From NCBI GenBank assembly GCA_045640165.1, contig JAZUEK010000067.1, positions 1 through 22,211 on the forward strand: a stretch of 22,211 nt of DNA, read 5' to 3'. This DNA is from RGIG426 sp045640165 (lineage in GTDB: Bacteria > Bacillota > Clostridia > Oscillospirales > Acutalibacteraceae). The notes under the pieces were generated by a model that made no database searches, was not told the origin of the DNA, and saw only the letters and a list, made by a program, of their open reading frames with translations. Of this stretch, positions 1 to 8,136 are shown piece by piece (position 1 is the first letter of the stretch; every line of letters begins with the position of its first letter). The translations under genes were made by a program, and so were the position numbers.

Positions 1-36
1 TCGGAGAAATACCGGTTAAGCATAATGACATAACAG

Positions 37-66
37 AAGTGGCAAGATCTCAAGATCTTGCCACTT
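37..66. repeat. Perfect 14-bp inverted repeat downstream of tnpV
   Basis: The arms aagtggcaagatct (37-50) and agatcttgccactt (53-66) are exact reverse complements separated by 2 bases, and each contains the palindrome AGATCT. The repeat lies 3 bases beyond the tnpV stop codon. No T-run follows it on either strand, so a classical intrinsic terminator is not well supported. A processing hairpin or a protein or recombinase recognition site of the mobile element is equally possible. Confidence 0.75.
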
Positions 67-69
67 TCC

Positions 70-444
70 TCATATACAGATCAGATTATTGTTGATGATT
101 TCTATCGCCGCTTCCCTCTCGGCATTCATCCGTCGCACCCACTCCATTTGGTCAGTGGCTTTCAGTTGTTCGGTAATGCTGTCGCGGTCGGCAAGTTGTT
201 TTACAAGCAGCTGAAACATCTCGTCCGCTTGCTTGTCGATGTCGGTGAGGTAGTTGTTCAATTTGCCGGAAAGCAGCAAGCTGTCATAAATCGCCTTGTG
301 ATGTTGCCTTAAATACTGCAAGTGTTGTTGTCCCCAAACCCCGATAGGGCGTTCTTCCGTTTCATCATCACCGGCAATGAGGTAATAATCTCCGACCAAC
401 TCGTATTTCAGCCCGGTGCGTTCATCCGTGATGTACTTTTCCAT
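70..444 (-). CDS. tnpV: TnpV-family transposon-encoded protein
   Basis: The 124-residue product opens with MEKYITDERTGLKYELVGDY and has the internal stretches IGVWGQQHLQYLRQH and QMEWVRRMNAEREAAIEII. I recognise these as hallmarks of the TnpV family (Pfam TnpV), first named from the Tn4451/Tn4453 transposons of Clostridium. The biochemical role of TnpV is unknown, and it is not needed for excision in the classical elements. The protein is soluble, highly charged and mostly helical, with no membrane segment. The start is supported by AAGGAG about 9 bases upstream. It also shares one base (TAATG) with the stop of the preceding small gene, so the two are translationally coupled. Length is normal for the family. 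The gene seems intact and marks the region as horizontally acquired. Confidence 0.85.
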   Translation of the reverse strand: MEKYITDERTGLKYELVGDYYLIAGDDETEERPIGVWGQQHLQYLRQHHKAIYDSLLLSGKLNNYLTDIDKQADEMFQLLVKQLADRDSITEQLKATDQMEWVRRMNAEREAAIEIINNNLICI

Positions 445-638
445 TATGCGTTCTCCTTTCCTACAACTCGAAGTTTCTTTGTGGGTGCGTTGATGATTTT
501 CAGAATAAGGTCATCGACATCCTCTAATGGTTTTTCTTCGCTTTGATATTCGTTCCGAGCTGTCACAAGACATGCAACCAGCAGTCGGTGATCAAAGTCA
601 TCTAAATAGATGCGTTTTCGTTTGGTTTTCAAGTTCAT
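444..638 (-). CDS. Small mobile-element-associated hypothetical protein
   Basis: The product is 64 residues, with a basic N-terminus (NLKTKRKR) followed by an acidic and hydrophobic body (residues 12-50) and a Lys/Arg-rich end. I do not recognise a domain. It starts 2 bases after a near-perfect AAGGAGG ribosome binding site (about 641-647), which is close spacing, and its TAA overlaps the tnpV ATG by one base, so it forms a two-gene unit with tnpV. Small ORFs of this type commonly sit in front of tnpV in gut-clostridial elements, so it is probably element cargo rather than a host gene. A TACAAT hexamer at 661-656 on the same strand could serve as a -10 box, but no convincing -35 accompanies it. 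Confidence 0.7.
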   Translation of the reverse strand: MNLKTKRKRIYLDDFDHRLLVACLVTARNEYQSEEKPLEDVDDLILKIINAPTKKLRVVGKENA

Positions 639-700
639 CGCCTCCTTGTGGCTTTATTGTAGTCGATGAAAAAAGGAAAAACGAATGTGTGGATAAAAAG

Positions 701-738
701 AAATACCGAGAATAGCATTTTTGCTATTCTCGGTATTT
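701..738 (-). terminator. Intrinsic terminator of the recJ-rel operon
   Basis: A perfect 17-bp stem is formed by aaataccgagaatagca (701-717) and tgctattctcggtattt (722-738) with a 4-base loop. Read on the minus strand the stem is followed by the T-rich tract TTTCTTTTTATC, which suits termination of transcription arriving from the zinc-ribbon gene at 822. On the plus strand it is followed by a shorter, interrupted T-tract, so it may also work weakly in the other direction. It separates the host operon from the mobile-element segment. Confidence 0.88.
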
Positions 739-821
739 TCATTTGCTTTTGCTCGCCACGTGTTCTTGAAAAACTTCCTTAGGAACTCGTGGCAAATCCT
801 CTCCGCTTTTTTGCGAATGGT

Positions 822-1217
822 TTATTCTTCGGTTTCTTCGACCGGGGCTTCTTCCTCGACCGTCAGCGGAGCGCCGCATTTCGAGCAGAACGCCGCCTCT
901 TTGTCGATGATCGCGCCGCACGCGACACAGCGGTTCATATTCTTATAGGAATAGATTTGCTCGCGAATCGCGTCCGCCGCTTCTTGCAGTTCGTCGATGT
1001 TTTGGATGCATTCCTCAATCATATCGGACACGTCTTCTTCGGATTTTTGGGCGTCATAGACGAGACGACCGAGACCCTCGAAGGTGGCGGCGATTTCTTT
1101 ATCGACGTCGGAAGCCGCCATTTTCAGTTTGGTGACCTCGATGAAGTCGCCGGTTTTTTGGCCGACCGTTTCGGCACCGCGTTTCGCTTTGTTCAAAATG
1201 TCTTCAAAAGTTCCCAT
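822..1217 (-). CDS. Small zinc-ribbon protein with helical N-terminus
   Basis: The 131-residue product has a long amphipathic helical region (residues 5-90) that may form a coiled coil. A C-terminal zinc ribbon with two CxxC knuckles follows: C97/C100 (CVACG) and C111/C114 (CSKCG). The tail is very acidic (EEEAPVEETEE). Proteins of this shape are common and uncharacterised in Firmicutes, and the ribbon probably binds one zinc ion. There is no signal peptide or membrane segment. AAGGAG lies about 10 bases upstream of the ATG, and the gene begins 19 bases after the hemZ stop, so it is the last gene of the recJ operon, just before the terminator at 701-738. Nothing in the sequence reveals a specific function. 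Confidence 0.88.
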   Translation of the reverse strand: MGTFEDILNKAKRGAETVGQKTGDFIEVTKLKMAASDVDKEIAATFEGLGRLVYDAQKSEEDVSDMIEECIQNIDELQEAADAIREQIYSYKNMNRCVACGAIIDKEAAFCSKCGAPLTVEEEAPVEETEE

Positions 1218-1236
1218 TTTTCATTTCTCCTTTCAG

Positions 1237-2721
1237 TTAATTGCTTGGGAAGCGTGTATAAAAATCGTCGATACCGGCTTTGCGCGCCAGCATCTCCGGA
1301 AATCCGGACACGTATTCGTAGGGGAATTTGTAGTTGAAAATACGCTCGATGTATTCCCCGTTCGGTTGCTTGAGTTTGGATACGGCGCCGGCGCCGCACC
1401 CGAGAATTGTGTGGGTTTCATCCATAATATAGACGTTGTAGAGCCCCTCGCACCCGGGTTTTGCCCAGCCGACGTTTTCTTGGTTGCCCATTGTGCGGCC
1501 TTGGCGGTAGAGGTAGTAGGGAATGTAGCCGGCGGCGGTCAGTTTTTCGACCGACAGCGCGGACATCGCTTTGGCTTCGGCGGTTTTTTGGGCGATTTCA
1601 AAGCGACGGGAGGCGACCAAATTCGAACCGTGTTTCATCGAGAGGGTGTGCACGGTCACGTTTTCGGGAGCGAGTGCCAAAATGCCGTCGAGCGTTTTCG
1701 CAAAGCCGTCCACCGTGTCGGTGGGAAGGCCGGTGATTAAATCGGTGTTGACCACCGCAAAGCCCACTTTACGCGCAAGGTCAAAGGCTTGGTAGAATTC
1801 CTCGACGGTGTGTTTGCGACCGATGGCGGACAGCACGGAATTGTGGAGCGTTTGGGGATTGATGCTTACGCGCTCGATGCCTGCCGCTTTAATGGCGCGG
1901 AGTTTTTCTTCCGTGACCGTGTCGGGACGGCCGGCTTCTACCGTGAACTCGCGCACGGTTGACAAATCGAACGCGTCAGCGACGGTTTTCAGCAGGGTTG
2001 TCATCTGCGCCGCGTCGAGAGTGGTCGGTGTTCCGCCACCGACGTAGACGGTTTCGAGCCGCAAGCCGAGACGGGCGGCGATGCGCGCGGTTTCGCGGAT
2101 TTCTTCGCACAAAAGGCGGAGATAATCGGGAATCAAATACGCCGCGCGGTCCACGGTATGCGACACGAACGAGCAGTAGTCGCATCGTGTCGGGCAGAAC
2201 GGAATGGAGATATAGAGACTGAATGAGTCGGGGCGCGAAAGCGCCAAAATCTCGTTTTCGTGTTTAAGGGTGGTTTCGGCGAGCGAGAGTTTTTGCTCGT
2301 CGCACAGCCACACGTTGCGAAAGCGGTCGAGCGCTTCGGAAAGTCCACATTCGTTCACCGTGCGGCGCAGGAGTTTGATCGGGCGGACGCCGGTGAGAAT
2401 GCCCCAACTCTGGGTGGTTTCAAACAGCGCGCAAAAGAGGTGATACAGTTCGGTTGCGAGCGTGCGTTCGCAGTCATCGCGGTAGTGGGCGCTGTCGGCA
2501 GAGATGAAGTTTGTGCGCATTTCGCAAAAGTCGCCGTATTGGAGTTTACACACCGTTTTGGCGCCCGTTTCGCCCTCAAGCAACGTGGTGACGGCGAGCA
2601 ATTCGTCGCCGACCGCTTCGGGGCGCTCTTTGACGGTTTTTATTTTTTCATCCGGCACGAAAAAGCGGCAGATGTTGGCGGTTTCGTAGTGGAAGTCGTG
2701 GTTTTCGGTGACTAAAATCAT
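1237..2721 (-). CDS. hemZ: HemZ-type coproporphyrinogen dehydrogenase-like radical SAM protein
   Basis: The 494-residue product is a radical SAM enzyme of the HemN/HemW superfamily, HemZ branch. The [4Fe-4S]-binding motif is CPTRCDYCSF (C176, C180, C183), followed by YVGGGTPTTL (about 226-235) for SAM binding and the conserved RVSINPQT and GLPTDT segments of this superfamily. A roughly 165-residue N-terminal region containing WGILTGVRPIK precedes the radical SAM core, which is what separates HemZ from HemN and HemW. HemZ is annotated as an anaerobic coproporphyrinogen III dehydrogenase, but many HemN-like proteins have other roles, so the exact reaction is inferred. Its ATG overlaps the stop of the MBL-fold gene by 4 bases (ATGA), giving translational coupling. 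The downstream neighbour is the zinc-ribbon gene. Confidence 0.93.
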   Translation of the reverse strand: MILVTENHDFHYETANICRFFVPDEKIKTVKERPEAVGDELLAVTTLLEGETGAKTVCKLQYGDFCEMRTNFISADSAHYRDDCERTLATELYHLFCALFETTQSWGILTGVRPIKLLRRTVNECGLSEALDRFRNVWLCDEQKLSLAETTLKHENEILALSRPDSFSLYISIPFCPTRCDYCSFVSHTVDRAAYLIPDYLRLLCEEIRETARIAARLGLRLETVYVGGGTPTTLDAAQMTTLLKTVADAFDLSTVREFTVEAGRPDTVTEEKLRAIKAAGIERVSINPQTLHNSVLSAIGRKHTVEEFYQAFDLARKVGFAVVNTDLITGLPTDTVDGFAKTLDGILALAPENVTVHTLSMKHGSNLVASRRFEIAQKTAEAKAMSALSVEKLTAAGYIPYYLYRQGRTMGNQENVGWAKPGCEGLYNVYIMDETHTILGCGAGAVSKLKQPNGEYIERIFNYKFPYEYVSGFPEMLARKAGIDDFYTRFPSN

Positions 2722-3320
2722 AAGGCGCCACCGAGAGTAAAGTCCTCGCCGTGACCGGGATAGACGCGCGGCGAAGAGGTGATTTTTTCGAGGCGTTCAA
2801 TGGAGATGCGGAGCGTTTCGTCATCGCCGCCGGGCATATCGGTGCGGCCGATGCCGTTTTCAAACAGCGTGTCGCCGGAGAAGACGATGCCGAGCGCTTC
2901 GTTGACAAAACAGCAGCTGCCCGGCGTGTGGCCCGGGGTCTCCCACACGGTAAACGGCAGGTCGCCGGCTTGCAGAATGTCGCCCTCGCGGAAAAGAACG
3001 TCCGCTTTGAGGGACAACGGGACGTTGACGGTAAAATACGCGAGCAGATTGCGCCGAGGGTCGGTAAGACAGCTCTCGTCTTCTGCGTGGACGTATAATT
3101 TGGCGCCGGTGGCGCGTTTGATTTCGGCGACGGCAAGCATATGGTCGAAATGACCGTGAGTCAGCCAGATGGCTTCGATTTGCACGCCTTTTTCGCGCGC
3201 AATATCGAGCAGACGACCTGCGTGGTCACCGGGGTCGATGAACACGCCGCGGCCGTTATCGTCCGCCAGCAGATAGCAGTTGGTCAGCAGTTTGCCGACC
3301 GGCAGTTTTTCGAGAATCAT
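2718..3320 (-). CDS. MBL-fold metallohydrolase, glyoxalase II-like
   Basis: The 200-residue product contains the metallo-beta-lactamase signature HGHFDH (H55, H57, D59, H60), H131 in ETPGHTPGS, D150 in FSGDTLF and H190 in VYPGHGEDF. This is the complete dinuclear metal-binding set of the small hydroxyacylglutathione hydrolase-like (YcbL/GloB-related) group. The substrate is unknown; a thioesterase activity is the usual inference. The frame stays open 51 codons further upstream, but that stretch lies inside dtd and is compositionally unlike a real N-terminus. The start chosen here follows an AAAGGA site with 8-base spacing and begins with the family-typical MILEKLPVGKLLTNCYLL. The gene starts 4 bases after the dtd stop and overlaps hemZ by 4 bases. 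Confidence 0.93.
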   Translation of the reverse strand: MILEKLPVGKLLTNCYLLADDNGRGVFIDPGDHAGRLLDIAREKGVQIEAIWLTHGHFDHMLAVAEIKRATGAKLYVHAEDESCLTDPRRNLLAYFTVNVPLSLKADVLFREGDILQAGDLPFTVWETPGHTPGSCCFVNEALGIVFSGDTLFENGIGRTDMPGGDDETLRISIERLEKITSSPRVYPGHGEDFTLGGAL

Positions 3321-3324
3321 GGGA

Positions 3325-3789
3325 TTAGTCCTTTCTTTTTCCGAGCTCGGCGGAGTCGATGACCAGCGTGACCGGTCCGTCGCCGCCGATTTGGAGCGCC
3401 ATATCCGCGCCGAATTCGCCCGTTTCCACACGGCCGATGCCGAGGGATTTGAGGGCTTCGACGAAATATTCATAAAGGGGAATGGCCACGTCCGGCCGTG
3501 CCGCGCCGAAAAAGTCGGGGCGACGACCGTGGCGGCAGTTGCCGTAGAGCGTGAAGTTGGACACGACGAGGGCGTCGCCGCCCACGTCGAGCAGGCTCAA
3601 ATTCATTTTGCCGTTTTCGTCTTCAAACACGCGCAGCTCCGCCGCTTTTTTGGCGAGAAGGTCGGCGTCTTGTTTCGTGTCTTCCTGTCCGACGCCGAGC
3701 AGAAGCACCGCACCTTTTTCAATTTGACCGATGACGTTGCCCTCGACGGTGACAGAAGCGTCGGAAACGCGTTGGTAGACAAGTCGCAT
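3325..3789 (-). CDS. dtd: D-aminoacyl-tRNA deacylase
   Basis: The 154-residue product hydrolyses D-amino acids (and glycine) mischarged onto tRNA and acts as a homodimer in the cytosol. The N-terminus MRLVYQRVSDASVTVEG is typical. The two active-site motifs are present as SNFTLY (77-82) and GDGPVT (136-141), the latter holding the Gly-cisPro pair G138-P139 that gives chiral selectivity. Usual versions read SQFTLY and NDGPVT, so two motif positions differ (Gln to Asn, Asn to Gly). Length and overall fold markers are normal. It sits 16 bases after rel and 4 bases before the MBL-fold gene. The rel-dtd pairing is a conserved Firmicutes arrangement. Confidence 0.95.
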   Translation of the reverse strand: MRLVYQRVSDASVTVEGNVIGQIEKGAVLLLGVGQEDTKQDADLLAKKAAELRVFEDENGKMNLSLLDVGGDALVVSNFTLYGNCRHGRRPDFFGAARPDVAIPLYEYFVEALKSLGIGRVETGEFGADMALQIGGDGPVTLVIDSAELGKRKD

Positions 3790-3805
3790 AGTGTTCTCCT
3801 TACAA

Positions 3806-5968
3806 TTACCGTTTTACCGAGATAACGCTCGGTACGCGAGCAAGCCGCGCGAGAACGGTGTTTAATTGGTCAACGCTGTTGGCGGCGATGGTGGCTTCAA
3901 TAACGGCGTAGCCGTTGTCTGCCTCGCGCGCCGAGACCGAGTGAAGCGCGATGTGCATCGACGACAGTTGCGCGAGCACGTCGGACAGCAAATCGGGGCG
4001 GTCGTAAGCGTCCACATAAACGGTGGCTTTGAAATCCGAGCGGACGGAATCCTCCCACCGGCAGTTGACCCAACGCTCCGGCTCTTTGTCGACGGTGACG
4101 TTGACGCAATCTTGCTTGTGGATGGAGACGCCGTTGCCACGGGTGATAAACCCGATGATGTTGTCGCCCGGCAGGGGGTTACAGCAACGGGAGAATTTGA
4201 CAAGGCAGTTTTCGATACCCTCGATGACGACGCCGCCGTTGTTGGTCTTTTTCGGGGCGGTGGAGACGACCTGCTCGGGGGTGATGGTCTCGGACTCGCG
4301 CAAAATGCGGAGATATTCTTCTTTCAGCCGCGGCACGAGTTTCGAGAGCAGCACACCGCCGTAACCGATGGCGGCGTAGAGGTCTTCGACCGTGTTGCAG
4401 TGCTGGCGTTTCGCCTCGGCTTCGAGCAGCTCCAGTATCTGTTCTTCCGGCAGGCGAATGAGGTTACGGGAGAGTTCGCGCTCCAGTTCCGCTTTGCCGT
4501 GGACAATGTTTTCGTCGCGGCGTTCGCGCTTAAACCATGTGCGGATTTTGGTGCGTGCTTCGCCCGTTTGCACGACGTTGAGCCAGTCGCGGCTCGGGCC
4601 GTGGTCTTCGTTCGGCGAGGTCATGACCTCGATGATTTGACCGGTTTTGACGCGGTAGTCGAGCGGCACGATGCGGCCATCCGCTTTGGCACCGATCATG
4701 CGGTTGCCGACGGCGGAGTGGATGGCATAGGCAAAGTCGATCACCGTTGCGCCGGTGGGAAGCGAAATGACGTCGCCTTTCGGGGTGAGGGCGAAAATTT
4801 CGTCCGACGTAAGGTCGGTGCGGATGGTGCGGATGGCTTCGTCCGCATCTTCAATCTCGTTTTGGTTTTCGATAAATTGGCGCACCCATTTGAGTCGCTC
4901 GTCAAATTGGTCGTCGCCGCGCACGCCGGCCTTGTATTTCCAGTGGGCGGCGATGCCGTACTCGGCGGTGTAGTGCATTTTCCACGTGCGGATTTGCACC
5001 TCGAACGGAATACCATCGGTGCCGATAACGGTGGTGTGGAGCGACTGGTACATATTCGGTTTCGGGGAAGAAATATAGTCTTTGAAACGACCCGGAATGG
5101 GGCGGAACATTTCGTGAACCAGACCGAGCGCGTTATAGCAGTCGTTCACCTCGTCCACGATGATGCGCACGGCGTAGACGTCGTAAATCTCGTCCATCGT
5201 TTTGCCGAGGAGATACATTTTGCGATAGGAACTCGCAATACTCTTGGTACGGCCGGTGACGGTGGCGGTCAGCCCGTATTCCGTGAGGCGGTCGGTAATC
5301 GCATCTTTGATGCGGTCCAAAAACGCATCGCGGACGGTTTTTTGGAGTTTCATCGTCTCCTCAATCTCGTCGTAGGCGACGGGGTCGAGCGTGCGGATGG
5401 AGATGTCTTCGAGCTCCTCTTTGATTTCTTCCATACCGAGGCGGTGGGCGATGGGCGCGTAAATGTCCATCGTCTCTTTCGCTTTGTCGCGGCGTTTTTG
5501 TTCGGGAACGGCGCCGATGGTGCGCATATTGTGCAGGCGGTCGGCGAGTTTAATGATAATCACGCGCACGTCCTTAGACAGCGCCAAAAGCATTTTGCGG
5601 AAGTTTTCCGCCTGTTGTTCCTCTTTGGTGGAGAACGCCAGCTTTTCGATTTTGGTCACGCCGTCCACAAGAAGTGCGACGTTGGCGCCGAATTCATGGG
5701 TGAGGTCGGCGAGGGTCGCATCGGTATCTTCCACCACGTCGTGGAGCAGAGCGGCAACGATGGTTTCGGTATCCATTCCCATTTGGACGAGGATGAGCGC
5801 CACCTGCAACGGGTGGCAGACGTATTCCTCGCCGGAGGAGCGAAATTGGCCGGTGTGGGCCGTGATGGCGTAGTCAATGGCCTTGTCGATGACCGCTTCG
5901 TCATGGGTACGGTCGCTGAGAGAGATGCTTTTCTTGAGATCGTTGATGAGGTTTTCTTTGCACAACAT
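3806..5968 (-). CDS. rel: Bifunctional (p)ppGpp synthetase/hydrolase Rel
   Basis: The 720-residue long RSH protein makes and degrades the stringent-response alarmone (p)ppGpp. The N-terminal hydrolase domain has the HD motif (LLHDVVEDTD, H76/D77, E80/D81) and KLADRLHNMRT (140-150). The synthetase domain (about 230-345) has GRTKS, YDVYAVRII and the RFKD motif at 294-297. RFKD is the form found in bifunctional Rel, where monofunctional RelA has EFDD. A TGS domain follows (about 392-450, FALTPKGDVISLPTG), then a Cys-containing conserved region (KFSRCCNPLPGD) and a C-terminal ACT domain (about 645-720). AAGGAG lies 9 bases before the ATG. The gene lies between recJ (36-base gap) and dtd (16-base gap) in one operon. 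Confidence 0.97.
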   Translation of the reverse strand: MLCKENLINDLKKSISLSDRTHDEAVIDKAIDYAITAHTGQFRSSGEEYVCHPLQVALILVQMGMDTETIVAALLHDVVEDTDATLADLTHEFGANVALLVDGVTKIEKLAFSTKEEQQAENFRKMLLALSKDVRVIIIKLADRLHNMRTIGAVPEQKRRDKAKETMDIYAPIAHRLGMEEIKEELEDISIRTLDPVAYDEIEETMKLQKTVRDAFLDRIKDAITDRLTEYGLTATVTGRTKSIASSYRKMYLLGKTMDEIYDVYAVRIIVDEVNDCYNALGLVHEMFRPIPGRFKDYISSPKPNMYQSLHTTVIGTDGIPFEVQIRTWKMHYTAEYGIAAHWKYKAGVRGDDQFDERLKWVRQFIENQNEIEDADEAIRTIRTDLTSDEIFALTPKGDVISLPTGATVIDFAYAIHSAVGNRMIGAKADGRIVPLDYRVKTGQIIEVMTSPNEDHGPSRDWLNVVQTGEARTKIRTWFKRERRDENIVHGKAELERELSRNLIRLPEEQILELLEAEAKRQHCNTVEDLYAAIGYGGVLLSKLVPRLKEEYLRILRESETITPEQVVSTAPKKTNNGGVVIEGIENCLVKFSRCCNPLPGDNIIGFITRGNGVSIHKQDCVNVTVDKEPERWVNCRWEDSVRSDFKATVYVDAYDRPDLLSDVLAQLSSMHIALHSVSAREADNGYAVIEATIAANSVDQLNTVLARLARVPSVISVKR

Positions 5969-6004
5969 ACGATTTCGCTCCTTTCTGTAAAAAAATTGAA
6001 CAAA

Positions 6005-8029
6005 TTAGGTTGCGAGACGTTTCCACAGCGGCGTCTCGGATAAGTCCGCTTTGCCCTCGGCAGGGAGCAGAGTGATTTCTACCTGTTCGCTGCGGTCGGA
6101 GACGGACAGAAGATTGGCCTGCACCAAAATTTCGGCGGAGAGGCGCAAATCGCGCGGCGATACGGAAAATCCGAGCGCACGGGCGAGTCCGTCCCACCGG
6201 CCGGAAAAGCCGTCGGTTTTGCGGATATGACGATAGAGCTTTTCGAGAGAATCGCGCGCCGGAAGCGGCGGCAGGTGTGTGCAGTCGCCGCGGCGCAGAG
6301 AATCGAAAACGGCGAGAGTGGACAGCCACTCTTCTCGTTCGGATTCGGAGAACATCGCATCTTTGATGATGATGGTGACGGACACGTTGCCGCGGTATTC
6401 GTTGCGGTCGAGCGTGCACGCGAGGTCAACGGTGTCGCCTTTGGTGAACGGGCACTGTTGGAGCGTCATATGGAACCACATCACGTTGAGCGACGCGCCG
6501 TCTCGTTTGACGGAGATGCGCAGATGCTTGCCGTTGCCGACGGGGGTGATGTCCGCTACCTGCATATTGCATAAAGCGAATTGCGGCAGGGAGTTGCCGG
6601 CGCCGAACGGCTCGAGCGTGGCGATGGTATCCAAAATCGCGGGGCGCACCTGCGCCGGCGAGAGTTTGCAGTCGATGTTGAGGGTCGCGGTGGGCATTTC
6701 GGGATAGTGTTCGGCCGCCCACTCGTTAATGCGGCGGCGGAATTCCGCCACGTTTTCGGGGCAAAGGCTGACGCCTGCCGCCAGTTCGTGGCCGCCGAAC
6801 GAGGTGAGCAAATCGTCGCAGGAGGCGATGGCGTCAAAGAGCGGAAAGCCTTTGACGCTGCGACCGGAGCCTTTGACTTTGTCCGGCAGAGAAGAGAGAA
6901 GCATACACGGTTTGCCGTAGCGCTCGAGAATGCGCGCGGCGAGAATGCCGACGATGCCGCTGTACCAACCCTCGCCGTCGATGACGAGAATGCGGTCGTG
7001 GGTCCATTCGGGGTGTTCGTCAATACGGGCGAGCACCTCTTTAAGCAAATCCGCCTCGAGGGCTTGGCGCTTTTGGTTATATTCTTGAATTTCGCGAGCG
7101 AGTGCCGCCGCTTCCTCGGCGGTTTCGGCGAGCAACAACTCCGCGGCTTTTTGGGGGTCGCCCATACGACCGGCGGCGTTGATACGCGGCGCGAGGGTGA
7201 ACACGGCGGTGGAGGACGTTTGGGTTTTTCCGCTTGCGCCTGCGACTTCGGCAAGGGCGACCAGTCCCGGACGCGTGCCTGCGTTGATGCGCTCAAGGCC
7301 GGCACGCACGAGGGTGCGGTTTTCGCCGGAGAGCGGCATAATATCGGCGAGTGTGCCGATGGCAACGAGGTCGGAATATTCGTGGATGGCCCACTCGTCG
7401 TCCCCTTCGAGGGCACACACGAGTTTGAACGCCACGCCGACGCCGGCGTAGTCCTTGAACGTGCTTTCGCAGTCTTTGCGGTGGGGGTTGACCACCGCGA
7501 CGGCATGAGGCAGAATGTCCTGCGGAATGTGGTGGTCGGTGACGACCACGTCGATGCCGTGGGCGGCCGCCAGTTCGACTTCTTCCACCGCGGCGATGCC
7601 GTTGTCCACCGTGATGAGCAGTTTGACCCCGTCCGCGGCAAGGCGTTCCACCGTGTCGCGGTGGAGACCGTAGCCCTCGCCGTCACGCTGAGGCAACAGA
7701 TAGCACACGTTGGCGCCGCGATAGCGCAAATAGGTGTAAAGAAGCACGGTGGCGGTGATGCCGTCGGCGTCATAGTCGCCGAAGATGGCCATCGGCTCGT
7801 TTTCGTCGATGGCACGCGTGATGCGGTCTACCGCCAAATCCATATCCATAAAAGAGAACGGATCCACCGTTTCTTCGCCGCCGTAAAGGAATTCACGGGC
7901 GGCGTCGGCATCGTGGATGCCGCGGACGGTCAGCAACAACGCCAAAAATGCGTCGATGCCGGTTTCTTCCGCCAATGCGGCGGCACGCTCCTTGTCCACG
8001 GGAGCGTAAGTCCAGCGTTTCATACTCAT
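6005..8029 (-). CDS. recJ: Single-stranded-DNA-specific 5'-3' exonuclease RecJ
   Basis: The 674-residue product degrades single-stranded DNA 5' to 3' in recombination and mismatch or base-excision repair. DHH-family motifs are clear: DYDADG (85-90), LITVDNGI (138-145) and VTDHH (163-167). The DHHA1 part follows with KGSGRSVKGFPLF and SFGGHELAAG, then an OB-fold region (SLNVMWFHM, YRGNVSVTIIIKD) and a Firmicutes-type C-terminal extension. It is the first gene of the minus-strand operon, with a promoter at 8070-8098. The start is weakly defined: the ATG at 8029 and another two codons later are both possible, and neither has a strong Shine-Dalgarno sequence. That may mean low translation or a short-leader start. 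Confidence 0.96.
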   Translation of the reverse strand: MSMKRWTYAPVDKERAAALAEETGIDAFLALLLTVRGIHDADAAREFLYGGEETVDPFSFMDMDLAVDRITRAIDENEPMAIFGDYDADGITATVLLYTYLRYRGANVCYLLPQRDGEGYGLHRDTVERLAADGVKLLITVDNGIAAVEEVELAAAHGIDVVVTDHHIPQDILPHAVAVVNPHRKDCESTFKDYAGVGVAFKLVCALEGDDEWAIHEYSDLVAIGTLADIMPLSGENRTLVRAGLERINAGTRPGLVALAEVAGASGKTQTSSTAVFTLAPRINAAGRMGDPQKAAELLLAETAEEAAALAREIQEYNQKRQALEADLLKEVLARIDEHPEWTHDRILVIDGEGWYSGIVGILAARILERYGKPCMLLSSLPDKVKGSGRSVKGFPLFDAIASCDDLLTSFGGHELAAGVSLCPENVAEFRRRINEWAAEHYPEMPTATLNIDCKLSPAQVRPAILDTIATLEPFGAGNSLPQFALCNMQVADITPVGNGKHLRISVKRDGASLNVMWFHMTLQQCPFTKGDTVDLACTLDRNEYRGNVSVTIIIKDAMFSESEREEWLSTLAVFDSLRRGDCTHLPPLPARDSLEKLYRHIRKTDGFSGRWDGLARALGFSVSPRDLRLSAEILVQANLLSVSDRSEQVEITLLPAEGKADLSETPLWKRLAT

Positions 8030-8069
8030 AAACTCATACCATACCCTATTTTAATTATAATAATAAGAT

Positions 8070-8098
8070 AGTATAACATTATTCGCCAAAAAATTCAA
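8070..8098 (-). promoter_or_regulatory. Promoter of the recJ-rel operon
   Basis: On the minus strand TTGAAT (8098-8093) and TATACT (8075-8070) are separated by exactly 17 bases, close to the sigma-A consensus. The implied start of transcription is near 8063, about 34 bases before the recJ ATG. No other promoter-like site is obvious in the short gaps of the downstream genes, so the six genes are probably one transcript. Confidence 0.75.
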
Positions 8099-8136
8099 CC
8101 ATAATTTTCTGTCGAACGAACTTTTGTGAAAAAGGG

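Larger units (their letters stand above)
1..638. mobile_element. Edge of a clostridial mobile element (tnpV module)
   Basis: This stretch carries tnpV, its small upstream partner and a 14-bp inverted repeat. It is visibly more AT-rich than the rest of the window, which is dominated by GC-rich third positions. It stops just before the terminator of the recJ-rel operon at 701-738. TnpV genes are cargo of Tn4451-like and related integrative or mobilisable elements of Clostridia. The element continues beyond base 1, so neither its far end nor a recombinase can be seen, and the exact right boundary is not resolved: no target-site duplication is visible. It could be a degraded remnant rather than an active element. 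Confidence 0.5.

Noticed and set aside
3321..3473. A 51-codon N-terminal extension of the MBL-fold gene
   Set aside because: It lies inside dtd in another frame and has shadow-like Ser/Arg/Lys composition; the start at 3320 has a ribosome binding site and matches the family.
3866..6043. A 725-codon open frame on the plus strand covering all of rel
   Set aside because: It lies antisense to an unmistakable Rel protein, its product is a Val/Phe/His/Asp-rich composition with no recognisable domain, and it arises from the GC-rich third-position bias of the minus-strand gene.
6581..8071. A 496-codon plus-strand frame and a 419-codon minus-strand frame over recJ
   Set aside because: Both are shadows of recJ: no ribosome binding sites, no domains and biased composition.
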